A stretch of DNA of 37,567 nucleotides from Bacteroidota bacterium (GTDB lineage: Bacteria > Bacteroidota > Ignavibacteria > Ignavibacteriales > Ignavibacteriaceae): NCBI GenBank assembly GCA_023475265.1, contig JAMCWE010000048.1, positions 1-37,567 of the forward strand, read 5' to 3'. Positions within the stretch are counted from its first letter, which is position 1. Every line of letters starts with the position of its first letter. Position numbers and translations under genes: made by a program. The notes beneath the pieces were generated by a model, which did no database searches, had not been told where the DNA came from, and saw only the letters and a program-made list of their open reading frames with translations. This document shows, piece after piece, positions 25,628 to 34,177 of the stretch.

Positions 25628-26406
25628 ACTTTCGAAGTTAATTTTCCTGCCAAACCTTCATAGTTTGTAAGTACTCCGTCTATTGATCCGATTACCACTT
25701 TTGTTTTTACTTTAATTGGAATTCTCAAATTGTCATCAGTTAACCAAACATAAATGCTTCCCTCACTTTTGAAAAGCCCCCCCTTTTTAATTATCGGCTC
25801 AACAACTATGCAGTTAAATGTTCCGGCTGGTACAGTCTCTTGATCTTTACCAAGATATTTTACATCCAGCGTATAAACAGAATCTTTATAAAAATTTTGA
25901 AGTTGAATATAATCTCCGGTTTTCAATTTTGAAAAATTTAAAGTCCTTGCATAATATAATGCAGAAACAATATCATTCACATATTTGGGAATTTTATATT
26001 CTCCGCCGGTTGTTTTTGCCCTTCCTTTTCTTTGATCAAAAAATGCCGAAAAATCTCTGCTGTAACTTCCTTCCCGTATGTGCTGTTCAAATCGCCATGG
26101 AAATAATCCGGCTACATCTAAGTAAGTTTCATAATGATCTCTAACTTTATAAATCCAATCAAAACTTGGAACAGAATTAACATCAAATGTAATATTATAA
26201 ACATCTCTGCCGGATATTTTCCTAATTCTCGGCACGGCCATTACAGCCACTCCTGCTGTAACGAATCCATATTTTACATCGAAGGTTAATTTCTCACCTT
26301 CCTTAAATGCCTTATTTTCAATAGTTCTAAAATCAGAATGGCTTTGCCCTTTAACCATAATTGAAATTGAAATAATAACTGCAAATACTAATCCTTTTTT
26401 AAACAT
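25621..26406 (-). CDS. Exported DUF3108 family protein
   Basis: A 261-aa protein with a signal peptide (about 1-20, MVKGQ end), expected in the periplasm. The mature part begins with AFKEGEKLTFDVKYGFVTAGVA, the opening strand pattern of DUF3108, and is predicted all-beta. No enzymatic motif is visible and the function is unknown. The frame opens at a TTG one codon before, but the ATG at 26406 has GGAG at ideal spacing inside the end of the GT9 gene, so I chose it. The 8-nt overlap with the glycosyltransferase suggests co-expression and a possible envelope-polysaccharide context. A stem-loop sits at the stop. Confidence 0.85.
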   Translation of the reverse strand: MFKKGLVFAVIISISIMVKGQSHSDFRTIENKAFKEGEKLTFDVKYGFVTAGVAVMAVPRIRKISGRDVYNITFDVNSVPSFDWIYKVRDHYETYLDVAGLFPWRFEQHIREGSYSRDFSAFFDQRKGRAKTTGGEYKIPKYVNDIVSALYYARTLNFSKLKTGDYIQLQNFYKDSVYTLDVKYLGKDQETVPAGTFNCIVVEPIIKKGGLFKSEGSIYVWLTDDNLRIPIKVKTKVVIGSIDGVLTNYEGLAGKLTSKVK

Positions 26407-27454
26407 CAAATTCTCCGTTATTAAGAATAAATTGATATACTTTTTCTATCTGATTAAAAACTTCTTCCGGTTTAATGCTGCCCATACAATCTAGTTCTTC
26501 ACATTGTTTCCTGTAGCAGTTTGCACATTCAATTTGAGGTGTAAAAATAAACTTTCTTTTTGTATACGGGCCCCATCTTTGAGATGAACATGACAATATT
26601 TTTGGATAAAAACCAATTGTATATTTCCCAAGAGCCGCTGCAATATGTATCGGTCCGGTTGAATTAGAAATAAATATATCTGATTTGTCGATGACGGCAA
26701 TTAAATCTGCAAGATCAAATTTACCGGCAAAATTTTTCACCGCATTATTGATCTCTAATTTTTTGCAGATTGCAAGTTCGTTGCTGCTGCCGGTAATTAT
26801 AATAGTTGCATCCATTTTAGATGTTATGAGCCTAACAAGTTTTTGGAACTGATCAATAGGCCAATCAACCGCGCTGCCCCCGCTGCCTGGGTGAATGACT
26901 ATAATTGGTTTATCCGGTGAAATTTCTTCTTCAATAAAAAGCTTATCAATTGAATTTTTACTATTTATATTTGGAATCAAATCAAACTGAATATTTTCTT
27001 CATTTACTTCTTCGTTAATACCAAACGCTCTTAATAAATTAACGTTAAATTCAAGTTCGTGCTTCTCTGCAAATTTTCTGTGCTCATAAATTTTATGATT
27101 AAAAAGTAATGAATACCATCTATAGCCTGTACCAATCCTATTTTTTATTAGAGATAAAAATATTACTAATGAAGTTATAAATGTTGGATAAACAATTACA
27201 GCTGAGTCAAACCGAAATTTCGAAATCTCATCGATATTTTTTTTAATTAAAATCTTGCCTTCCTTCTCCTTAAGTACAATTATCTGATCGATAAATGGAT
27301 TTTGTTCAGTTAGACTTTTGGTATATTCTTTTAAGAGAAACGTAACCTTACATTCCGGATAATGTTTTTTTATAATCCTGGCAAGCGGAAGAGAAAGAAC
27401 TACATCTCCAATTCTATCTGTTCTAACAATTAAAAGATTTTTAGGATGTATCAT
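26399..27454 (-). CDS. Glycosyltransferase family 9 (heptosyltransferase-like)
   Basis: Cytosolic GT-B enzyme of 351 aa resembling ADP-heptose:LPS heptosyltransferases. Visible are the N-terminal LLIVRTDRIGDVVLSLPL (about 7-24), the nucleotide-sugar region VIHPGSGGSAVDWP near 185, and FISNSTGPIHIAAALGKYTIGFYP near 260. A Cys-rich stretch near the end (CANCYRKQCEELDC) is also common in GT9 members. It probably adds a sugar to a lipid-A core or a related glycan. The donor is uncertain because no heptose-synthesis genes are in view. It overlaps mpg by 4 nt and the DUF3108 gene by 8 nt. Confidence 0.9.
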   Translation of the reverse strand: MIHPKNLLIVRTDRIGDVVLSLPLARIIKKHYPECKVTFLLKEYTKSLTEQNPFIDQIIVLKEKEGKILIKKNIDEISKFRFDSAVIVYPTFITSLVIFLSLIKNRIGTGYRWYSLLFNHKIYEHRKFAEKHELEFNVNLLRAFGINEEVNEENIQFDLIPNINSKNSIDKLFIEEEISPDKPIIVIHPGSGGSAVDWPIDQFQKLVRLITSKMDATIIITGSSNELAICKKLEINNAVKNFAGKFDLADLIAVIDKSDIFISNSTGPIHIAAALGKYTIGFYPKILSCSSQRWGPYTKRKFIFTPQIECANCYRKQCEELDCMGSIKPEEVFNQIEKVYQFILNNGEFDV

Positions 27455-28065
27455 TTTTTTGAAACGTAAGGATTGTCTTTAATATAAAAACGCCATGGTA
27501 GATCGACAGACTTTTTTATTCCTATCCTTTTTGTTATTACAACATTTTGCTTATCAATAAGAGGCTGATCTATTAAATAAATTTCGTCTCCCGTTAGATC
27601 AATTCCATAATGACTTTTATTTATCGATAATGCTTGACAAACTTTTCCCGGACCGCTTGTTAAATTAAATTTTTCTTTTTCATTTAACAAATCTCTATTA
27701 AATCTGTTCTTTATCATTGTTGATATTCCTTCTAAAGGCTCAATTGCTCTAATCAATATTGCAGTTCCTTTACCTTCTTCGCCGGTTACAACATTACAAC
27801 AATAATGATTTCCATAAGTGAAATAAACATACAAATAACCGCCGATGTTGAACATTATTTCATTTCTTTTTGTCTTGCCGATAAAAGTGTGGGCAGCTTC
27901 ATCAATTGAACCGTCATAAGCTTCTACTTCAATTATTCGCCCGGAAAGAATTTTTCCTTTTTCTTTTTTTACTAAGTGTTTTCCTAAAAGCTCATATGCA
28001 ACGGTCAGCAGATCGCGTGTATAAAATTGACGATCGAGTTTTTTTTGCAATTGCTTTGGTTTCAT
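27451..28065 (-). CDS. 3-methyladenine DNA glycosylase (AAG/Mpg family)
   Basis: Base-excision repair glycosylase that removes alkylated purines and hypoxanthine. The 204 aa align well with the AAG family. IIEVEAYDGSIDEAAHTFIG (44-63) holds the catalytic Glu48, Tyr50 and His59, counterparts of human Glu125, Tyr127 and His136. LYVYFTYGNHYCCNV (78-92) forms the intercalating and Asn-containing pocket. Arg106 in IRAIEPLEG is also kept. It overlaps the GT9 gene as ATGA and follows the TPR gene by about 40 nt, so repair and glycan genes share a transcript without an obvious link. Confidence 0.94.
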   Translation of the reverse strand: MKPKQLQKKLDRQFYTRDLLTVAYELLGKHLVKKEKGKILSGRIIEVEAYDGSIDEAAHTFIGKTKRNEIMFNIGGYLYVYFTYGNHYCCNVVTGEEGKGTAILIRAIEPLEGISTMIKNRFNRDLLNEKEKFNLTSGPGKVCQALSINKSHYGIDLTGDEIYLIDQPLIDKQNVVITKRIGIKKSVDLPWRFYIKDNPYVSKK

Positions 28066-28106
28066 CTTAATATTGAAAAGATGTGGAAGGTAGTTTTATG
28101 AATATT

Positions 28107-28817
28107 TTATAATTCGAGTTCAGACTTGAGTTCGGAGATTTTTTTATTATAATATTTTGCTTTCTGCGGTTCTTTTACGATCAGCTTTTCGTATACTTTA
28201 ATGGCTTCATTTTGTTCACCCTGAGCAGCATATATTTTTGCTAGTGTTTCCGATACGATCAAATTATCGCTTGGGAAATCATCCATCAATGCGTTTGATA
28301 AGACTTCATCATCGCTAACATCGGAAATTTTAGCATTTGTAATTTCTATTGCAAAATTATCAAGGCGATCTTCAACAGATTTAACTGTTTCCTTTACTTT
28401 GCCATCTCTATTCTCATCTTCAAATAGTATTGGTTCAATTTCATTCAATTCAGGCTGCGAAAGGAAACTAGTTCTAGTACTTTTTTGGAAAAAGGATCTT
28501 TGCTTTTTTACGTTCTCAAGTTCTTTTAAATAATAATCATAGGTTTTTTTCGAATGGATTAAATCGCTTCCCTTTCTAATATATTTCAATGCTGAGGAGT
28601 AATTACCAATCAGAACATTTGCCTTACCTAAAAGTAAGTACGCAGCAGAATAATTTGGATAAATCTCAATTCCCTTATTAAGAATTTCAATTGCTTTCTC
28701 AATGTTATTATTTTCAATCTCCGTATTTGCCATCCTAGCAAATAACGGAGATTTTTTATTATACTCGTATATTAAGCTGACTTTATCATTAAATATTTCT
28801 GTTGCTGTTTTCGCCAA
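28107..28817 (-). CDS. TPR-repeat protein
   Basis: A 236-aa protein with tetratricopeptide-like repeats at about residues 22-90 (for example IEILNKGIEIYPNYSAAYLLLGKANV) and again near the C-terminus (ETLAKIYAAQGEQNEAIKVYEKL). A charged, low-complexity linker lies between them (about 115-185). There is no signal peptide, so it is likely cytosolic. The start is a TTG, the only usable start before the first repeat, with AGGA 8 nt upstream. It lies 10 nt after the GT2 gene and is probably co-transcribed, perhaps as a scaffold for glycan synthesis; this is inference. No further family was recognised. Confidence 0.78.
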   Translation of the reverse strand: MAKTATEIFNDKVSLIYEYNKKSPLFARMANTEIENNNIEKAIEILNKGIEIYPNYSAAYLLLGKANVLIGNYSSALKYIRKGSDLIHSKKTYDYYLKELENVKKQRSFFQKSTRTSFLSQPELNEIEPILFEDENRDGKVKETVKSVEDRLDNFAIEITNAKISDVSDDEVLSNALMDDFPSDNLIVSETLAKIYAAQGEQNEAIKVYEKLIVKEPQKAKYYNKKISELKSELEL

Positions 28818-28827
28818 AAGTAAAATC

Positions 28828-30279
28828 CTATGCTTTTGAAAACGCGTGTTTAATTGATGTCAAAGAAACAAATGAAAAACCTAAGAAGAATAAAATCTGG
28901 AATGGCAGCGCAGCTATTTCAAGGAAATATATTGATGATGCAACGCCTATCAAGCAATAAATAGCCATTAACAGTTCCACATAAACTGAGAGCCCAAGTT
29001 TTTTACTTCTATACTTTTTGCCCATCAATGAATCGCCGTTGTTCACTACTTTAAATTTTGGTGTTCTAACAAATTCACTTTTACGATTTAATAAGCCTTC
29101 AAACACTGCACGCGAATTGTTGACGGCAAATCCCATACTGCCGGCCATAAATAATGGGAAGAGAACAATCTTCTTTCTCCAATCGGTTCTTATATCTTTT
29201 TGCGAATAAAGATAAAACATAAATGAGCTTACAAATGCCAAAACAAATAATGACATCACTGCAAAATAAGCATGATGAGGTCCGCTGTTCTTTATGAAGA
29301 TTAAAGGTACATTAAGAATTGCAGCTAATAAAATAAAAGGGAAAACTATATTGTTTGTTAAATGAAATGTTGATTGAAGCTTTACTCGAAATGGTATTTT
29401 TGCTTTCCAAACAAGTGGAAGAATTTTCTTAGCTGTTTCAATCGCTCCTTTTGTCCATCTAAATTGCTGCGACTTTAGCGCGTTTATCTCAGATGGTAAT
29501 TCAGCCGGTGAAGTAAAGTCTTTCAAGAAAACAAATCTCCATCCGTTTAATTGAGCACGATAGCTTAAATCTAAATCCTCGGTTAAAGTATCGCCGTCCC
29601 AATTTCCTGCATCTACAATACACGATTTTCGCCATACTCCGCCGGTACCGTTAAAGTTAATAAAAAATCCAGCTTTATTTCTAACTGTTTGTTCGATAAC
29701 AAAATGGCCGTCAAGAGCTAATGCTTGAGCTTTAGTTAAAATAGAATAATCACCATTAATATGTTCCCATCTTGTCTGAACCATTCCTACTTTTTCATCA
29801 GTAAAAAATGAAAGTGTTTTTTTCAAAAATTCTTTTTGTGGAATGAAGTCTGCATCAAATATTGCAATAAATTCTCCCTTCGCATTTTTCATTCCTTCTT
29901 TCAAAGCGCCGGCTTTATATCCTTCTCTGTTGCTTCTTCTTACATGTTTTATATCGAAACCTTCTTTTCTTCTCTCTTCAACTATCCTTGCTGTTATTGA
30001 TACTGTTTCATCTGTCGAATCATCTAAGACTTGAATTTCCATTTTATCTTTTGGATAGTCAATATCGCAAACTGCATTAATGATTCGTTCAACAACATAT
30101 TGTTCATTATAAAGAGGAAGTTGAATTGTTACGAATGAGTTTGGTTCAAAATCTTTATTAGGAGTGTGTTTTACATCTCGATATTTGTTGTAATAAAAAA
30201 TCATTATAAAACCGTGTAAGCCAAACACGAACAGTATTGACAAAGAGACAAAATATGATACCAGAACTACGTTATCCAT
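28828..30279 (-). CDS. Membrane processive-type glycosyltransferase family 2 (cellulose-synthase-like)
   Basis: Inner-membrane GT2 enzyme of 483 aa. An N-terminal transmembrane helix (about 5-30) precedes a cytosolic GT-A domain, followed by four or so helices after residue 290. The catalytic set is complete: QLPLYNE near 53, Asp86-Asp87 in LDDSTDE, DAD at 142-144, TED at 233-235 and QxxRW at 271-275. This resembles cellulose/mannan-synthase-like enzymes and ceramide-glucosyltransferase-type GT2s, which use a nucleotide sugar and a lipid or growing glycan as acceptor. The product cannot be named. It lies downstream of lptE by 34 nt and upstream of the TPR gene by 10 nt. Confidence 0.9.
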   Translation of the reverse strand: MDNVVLVSYFVSLSILFVFGLHGFIMIFYYNKYRDVKHTPNKDFEPNSFVTIQLPLYNEQYVVERIINAVCDIDYPKDKMEIQVLDDSTDETVSITARIVEERRKEGFDIKHVRRSNREGYKAGALKEGMKNAKGEFIAIFDADFIPQKEFLKKTLSFFTDEKVGMVQTRWEHINGDYSILTKAQALALDGHFVIEQTVRNKAGFFINFNGTGGVWRKSCIVDAGNWDGDTLTEDLDLSYRAQLNGWRFVFLKDFTSPAELPSEINALKSQQFRWTKGAIETAKKILPLVWKAKIPFRVKLQSTFHLTNNIVFPFILLAAILNVPLIFIKNSGPHHAYFAVMSLFVLAFVSSFMFYLYSQKDIRTDWRKKIVLFPLFMAGSMGFAVNNSRAVFEGLLNRKSEFVRTPKFKVVNNGDSLMGKKYRSKKLGLSVYVELLMAIYCLIGVASSIYFLEIAALPFQILFFLGFSFVSLTSIKHAFSKA

Positions 30280-30313
30280 TTTTTATATGAATCCTTAAAT
30301 TAAATAATTTAAA

Positions 30314-30856
30314 TTACCAACCGGAAACTGTTTCGAGAAGAATATCATCTGTAATATGATCGATTGCTGTCTCGATAGCGTTTCTTCTTAAACTTAAACT
30401 ACCGCCAGACGGGTAGTCACCATAATTTGAAAAACTTTTTTCGTAAATCGTTTTCTTTTTTACTAAATCCCTATATGTTACTTGTACTGAAATCGTTATC
30501 CTTCTTGATGTAACATTTTCGCCGGCAGCAACAACAACGGGCATATCTGTCAAAGAGGTTATTACACAATCAATCGTTGCATCTGCTGTGGATTTATTTG
30601 CAACTCTTAAAGTATTATCATCAATAAATTTTTGTGTAAGTTTATTCGTAAAGATGTCACTTAGACCAGGTTCACCGGAACTACTTCTATCTAATGCCGG
30701 CGGGATTGAAATTGTTTTCAAATATTTAGGAACTGAAGCTCCTGTAAAAGAATAAACACAGCACCCTGCAAAATTAATCATGACTATAATGATAAACAAG
30801 GGAAGAACTAAGCTTTGTGTTTTTTGTATATTTATTTGTTTTTTAATTTTATTCAC
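30314..30856 (-). CDS. lptE: LptE-family LPS-assembly lipoprotein
   Basis: Outer-membrane lipoprotein that should plug the LptD barrel and help insert LPS. It has 180 aa. The signal sequence ends in a lipobox NFAGC with the acylated Cys32, followed by CVYSFTGASVPKYLKTISIPP, the pattern of the Bacteroidota LptE family. The mature part matches the small alpha/beta fold of the family, with RRITISVQVTYRDL near 120. The start is GTG, since no ATG precedes the signal helix. It follows the sigma-54 activator by 50 nt, an order I recall from many Bacteroidota genomes. No lptD is in view. Confidence 0.85.
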   Translation of the reverse strand: MNKIKKQINIQKTQSLVLPLFIIIVMINFAGCCVYSFTGASVPKYLKTISIPPALDRSSSGEPGLSDIFTNKLTQKFIDDNTLRVANKSTADATIDCVITSLTDMPVVVAAGENVTSRRITISVQVTYRDLVKKKTIYEKSFSNYGDYPSGGSLSLRRNAIETAIDHITDDILLETVSGW

Positions 30857-30906
30857 AGTATTGAATTATTTGAAATTTGTTAAGAATTGATGACAATTTG
30901 GAATTT

Positions 30907-32010
30907 TTAAAGATCATATTCTTTAATTTTTCTATATAGGGTTCTTTCACTAATCTTCAGCAATTTTGATGCATTTCTTTTATTGCCATTTGTTTGCTTT
31001 AATGCTTTTTGAATCGCTTCCTTTTCTATCTGCTGTAACGACATAAATTCATCTTTTTTACCATCATTTTCATTGTCTGTAACATCTACATGCTGCTGAT
31101 AAACCATATCTTTCAATTCCATAATATCTTTTTTTATTTCAAAAAGAGCTCTGTAAAGAAGTTCACGGTCTAATTCTTCTGCGGATTTATTTACATAGAT
31201 AGGTAAATTTCTTTGTAAATGATCGGAATTATTTGATCTTATTAATGGTATGAACGATTGAACATCAAGCACTCCGGTTTTATTTAACGCTACCGCAGAT
31301 TCAATAGTATTTTTTAATTCTCTAACATTCCCGGGCCAATCATAGCTCATTAAATAATCTAAAGCATCCTTTGGCAATATTGGAGTTTCAATTTTATTTT
31401 CAGCGGCATAGTTGGAAATAAAGTAATGTGCTAATTCTTCTAAGTCCCCTTTTCTTTTCCTTAATGGCGGAATGCTTAATGTAACTGCCTTTAACCTAAA
31501 ATAAAGATCTTCTCTAAATCTATTCATTTCAACTTCATGTTGCAGATCTTTATTTGTCGCCGCAATTATTCTTACATCAACTTTTGTTACAGTCTCAGCG
31601 CCGATCTTTAAGAATTCATTTGTTTCAATTGCTCTTAAAAGTTTCACCTGAGTTGTTAGTGGCATTTCTGCAATTTCATCCAGAAATAAAGTGCCTTCGT
31701 CAGCTATTTCAAAATATCCTTTTCTGCTTTCAACCGCGCCAGTAAATGAACCTTTTTTGTGGCCAAATAATTCACTCTCCAAAATGCCTTCAGGTATAGC
31801 TCCGCAATTAATACTTAAAAATTGTTTGTCAGCTCGTTTGCTGTATGCATGAATTGCGTTTGCAAAAATTTCTTTTCCTGTACCGCTTTCTCCGTAAATT
31901 AAAACGCTTATATCGGAAGCTGCAACCTGAATTGAAATATCAATCAAATCACGGATTTCTTTTGCCTTGCCAATTATACCGAACCGTTTCTTAAATTCCT
32001 CAATAATCAT
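30907..32010 (-). CDS. Sigma-54-dependent transcriptional activator without sensor domain
   Basis: AAA+ enhancer-binding protein of 367 aa that remodels RNA polymerase with sigma-54. The AAA+ domain begins within about 15 residues of the start. It has Walker A GESGTGKE (40-47), the sigma-54-contact loop GSFTGA (87-92, where GAFTGA is usual), Walker B LFLDEI (108-113), and the VRELKNTIESAV region near 240. A Fis-type helix-turn-helix closes the protein (NGNKRNASKLLKISERTLYRKI). No receiver, PAS or GAF domain is present, so control must come from expression or a partner protein. The frame opens at TTG 32025; I chose the ATG at 32010. Neither has a clear ribosome-binding site. Its targets are unknown. 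Confidence 0.93.
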   Translation of the reverse strand: MIIEEFKKRFGIIGKAKEIRDLIDISIQVAASDISVLIYGESGTGKEIFANAIHAYSKRADKQFLSINCGAIPEGILESELFGHKKGSFTGAVESRKGYFEIADEGTLFLDEIAEMPLTTQVKLLRAIETNEFLKIGAETVTKVDVRIIAATNKDLQHEVEMNRFREDLYFRLKAVTLSIPPLRKRKGDLEELAHYFISNYAAENKIETPILPKDALDYLMSYDWPGNVRELKNTIESAVALNKTGVLDVQSFIPLIRSNNSDHLQRNLPIYVNKSAEELDRELLYRALFEIKKDIMELKDMVYQQHVDVTDNENDGKKDEFMSLQQIEKEAIQKALKQTNGNKRNASKLLKISERTLYRKIKEYDL

Positions 32011-32110
32011 TTTATTAACATTCAAAAAATTTTTATTTATTTACAGAAGTTATGCAAAGACTTATTTCACCATTTCAGGATTATTAATGAAAGTTTAGAA
32101 TATTGTATAT

Positions 32111-32141
32111 CAAATATATTATTTTATTAAATTTTATTAAA
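32111..32141 (-). promoter_or_regulatory. Candidate Bacteroidota-type promoter for the sigma-54 activator
   Basis: On the minus strand TATATTTG (plus 32111-32118) matches the -7 consensus TAnnTTTG. A 3-of-4 match to the -33 box (TTTA, plus 32138-32141) lies 19 nt upstream. It would start transcription about 95 nt before the gene. Confidence 0.35.
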
Positions 32142-32164
32142 GAGAATTGAAATGCCCAACATTT

Positions 32165-32935
32165 CTAGATGTTGAATGCCATTCCGTCATATGCAGTGAC
32201 AATATTTCCCCTTTCAATTGGTTCTAAAGAATTGAGAAATTTATTTATGTCTTCTTCATCCTCATCGCTAATATGAGTAAGATAGATTTTTTTAGCATTA
32301 AGCTTTTTGCCGGCAATGTAAATTTCCATCAAACTTACATGAGAAATTTCAGTTATCATTAAATCAATTTCATAATCACTGAACAAATACAAATCAGAAT
32401 CATTTCCTATATCGCCGGTAAAAAATATTTTCTTTCCCTCACCAACAAATAAAAAACTGCTGCAGGAAAAGCTCATTAAATTTAGCTTATCGTATTTTTT
32501 ATATTTATCTAAATGTGAATTCTGCTTAGGGATAAAGCTTATCTCTTTATTAATTTTTATCTGTTCGGCTTCTTCAAACTCAATATAATTTATTTCGAAA
32601 TCTAATTTCTCGTTAAATATATACGATTGATAAAGATTCTTTCTAACAGTCTCTGCAAGATTTTTATGAATAAAAATATCAAGAGCTATGGTACGGGCTT
32701 GCAGTTTCATTTGTACTATTAGCCCGCTTAAACCGGCAAAATGATCCGGATGAAGGTGCGATATTAAAATTCCATTTATTTGATTAAATGAAATTTGTTG
32801 TGAAAGAATAGCTTTCGAAATTCCATCGCCAGCATCAACAATAAGATTATATTCGTTAGTAGAAAAATAAAGAGATGAATGAAATCTTTTCAGAGATGTT
32901 TTGCCGGATCCGCTTCCAAGAAATTTTATTTCCAT
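32165..32935 (-). CDS. MBL-fold metallo-hydrolase (RNase Z-like)
   Basis: Cytosolic metallo-beta-lactamase-fold hydrolase of 256 aa. The first metal motif is HLHPDH (His60, His62, Asp64, His65). A further metal ligand is probably Asp in FFTGDIGND near 173, and the last His in KKIYLTHIS near 222. The opening MEIKFLGSGSG and the compact length recall the RNase Z / phosphodiesterase branch. The long exosite arm of true tRNase Z is absent, so a phosphodiesterase or other nuclease role is equally possible. The canonical His between the first motif and GDIGND may be His in NSHLDKY. Confidence 0.85.
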   Translation of the reverse strand: MEIKFLGSGSGKTSLKRFHSSLYFSTNEYNLIVDAGDGISKAILSQQISFNQINGILISHLHPDHFAGLSGLIVQMKLQARTIALDIFIHKNLAETVRKNLYQSYIFNEKLDFEINYIEFEEAEQIKINKEISFIPKQNSHLDKYKKYDKLNLMSFSCSSFLFVGEGKKIFFTGDIGNDSDLYLFSDYEIDLMITEISHVSLMEIYIAGKKLNAKKIYLTHISDEDEEDINKFLNSLEPIERGNIVTAYDGMAFNI

Positions 32936-33091
32936 ATTATATCTAAGACTAGGAAATTGGAATTAATCTTACTGCTGCTAGTAGCCACTATGTAACTATG
33001 TATACTGCTCAAGTTGACCTTCATAATTTAAGGATTCAAACCTTATGATAATATTGTGGATTTCATCAGCTACACCAAAAAGGTCTTAATA

Positions 33092-33158
33092 TTAGCCCAG
33101 GCATTTATGCCTGGAAAAATAAAATCCCCCCAAAATACAAAGGGGCTTTAGCCCATTC
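33092..33158. repeat. Two-hairpin intergenic repeat, copy 1
   Basis: A 67-bp unit that begins and ends with TTAGCCCA. Inside are a stem CCAGGCAT/ATGCCTGG with a TT centre (33097-33114), a C6 run that can pair with GGGG, and a second small hairpin GGGCTTTAGCCC. The bases just after the unit repeat the start once more with three changes (AGCCCATTCATTTATGCT against AGCCCAGGCATTTATGCC), so the module is partly tandem. It resembles a REP-type or RAYT-mobilised palindrome; no transposase gene is in the window. Confidence 0.8.
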
Positions 33159-33269
33159 ATTTATGCTAAAAATTTTTCTCGCCAAATTAACTTATTTCTT
33201 TTAAGCTTTCATATTAATTTTGAATCACTTGATTACTATTCTTCACACAGCTTCTAAAGGGCGTGTCCA

Positions 33270-33335
33270 TTAGCCCAGGCATTTATGCCTGGGAAAATAA
33301 AATCCCCCAAAACACCACGGGGCTTTAGCCCATTC
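33270..33335. repeat. Two-hairpin intergenic repeat, copy 2
   Basis: A 66-bp unit that matches copy 1 with four substitutions and one missing C. The first stem is one pair longer here (CCCAGGCAT/ATGCCTGGG, 33274-33293) because of an A-to-G change, and the GGGCTTTAGCCC hairpin is unchanged. Most changes fall in the spacer between the hairpins, as expected if structure is under selection or if both copies came from a structured mobile unit. The spacing between copy starts is 178 nt. Confidence 0.8.
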
Positions 33336-33362
33336 CAGCGAAAGCGGCCAGTCAACTTAATC

Positions 33363-34109
33363 TTAGTTCGATTTAATCATATCAAGAGAGACTAGCCTGC
33401 CGTCAAGATTATATTTTGAGTTTATTAAATGCAGAAAATTTTTTGCATCTTCCATATTTTGAAATTTGCCTGTATATACGACGTGAAATATTGTACCCGC
33501 CACTGATTTCTCTTCGATGCTTGAAGTATAACCGGCATTTTCTAATTGCTTTTTTAATAACTCGGCATTACCTAATACACTAAAAGCTCCTGCTTGAATT
33601 GTATATTTATAATTCGATGAAACTTCTTCTTGAGGTGCGTTGCTTTTATTATTTGATGATCTGATAGTTTGAAGAGAATCTTTGGCAAGCTCATTATTTT
33701 TTAAAGGAATATTTCGAGCTGCAATTTGTATATATGGCGATTGCGGGTATTCTCTTTTTAGTTTTCCCTGACATAATTTCGCCGAAATAAAATTTCCGAC
33801 CGCATAATAGTATGTGTAGATTCGGTATAATGCTGCATCTGCATATTTACTTTGAGGATAATTTTTTAATAACTTAGAAAAAACTGCAACTGCCTGCTCG
33901 CTGTTTTCGGTTAGAATTCCATCAAGAAATAAAACTGAAGAACTGTTTGGAAATTTTTTCTTCAACATCGGTAATTCATCTTTAACTTCAATTTTATTAC
34001 CGCTTTCTATTTTCTTTAAATATGGAACTATATCAATATCTTGAGGAAAAATATATGTTGATGATAATAATAAAATTAAACAGACGAAAATAGTTTTAAC
34101 TTTTAACAT
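33363..34109 (-). CDS. Exported TPR/SPOR-domain protein
   Basis: A 248-aa periplasmic protein. The signal peptide covers about residues 1-22. The N-half has YbgF/TPR-like helices (KKFPNSSSVLFLDGILTENSEQAVAVFSK region, about 45-140), with the repeated motif NYPQSKYADAALYRIYTYYYAVG. After a Ser/Asn-rich linker, a SPOR domain fills about residues 168-245 (YTIQAGAFSVLGNAELL, then VVYTGKFQNMEDAKNFL). SPOR domains bind denuded peptidoglycan strands, often at the division site, so a role in cell-wall or division-linked envelope work is likely but unproven. It lies 68 nt after miaB. Confidence 0.9.
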   Translation of the reverse strand: MLKVKTIFVCLILLLSSTYIFPQDIDIVPYLKKIESGNKIEVKDELPMLKKKFPNSSSVLFLDGILTENSEQAVAVFSKLLKNYPQSKYADAALYRIYTYYYAVGNFISAKLCQGKLKREYPQSPYIQIAARNIPLKNNELAKDSLQTIRSSNNKSNAPQEEVSSNYKYTIQAGAFSVLGNAELLKKQLENAGYTSSIEEKSVAGTIFHVVYTGKFQNMEDAKNFLHLINSKYNLDGRLVSLDMIKSN

Positions 34110-34177
34110 CTTAATTTTTTTGATGATAAAAATTCTTTAGAATTGTTCAAATTGATTTTATCTTAAACTTTTAATCG

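Larger units (their letters stand above)
32936..33362. other. 427-nt intergenic region with duplicated hairpin element
   Basis: No gene was found in this gap between the SPOR-protein gene and the MBL-fold gene. It carries two copies of a 66-67-bp two-hairpin repeat in the same orientation (annotated separately). An 8-bp inverted pair, AAGTTGAC at 33011-33018 and GTCAACTT at 33351-33358, brackets most of the gap. The repeats are richer in G and C than the surroundings. Confidence 0.7.

Noticed and set aside
32157-32174. Small stem CAACAT/ATGTTG around the MBL-fold gene stop
   Set aside because: The stem is six pairs with no T tract after it on the minus strand; chance is likely.
33092-33335. 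CRISPR array
   Set aside because: There are only two repeat units, they are internally structured, and the spacing is far too long for CRISPR spacers. No cas gene is present.
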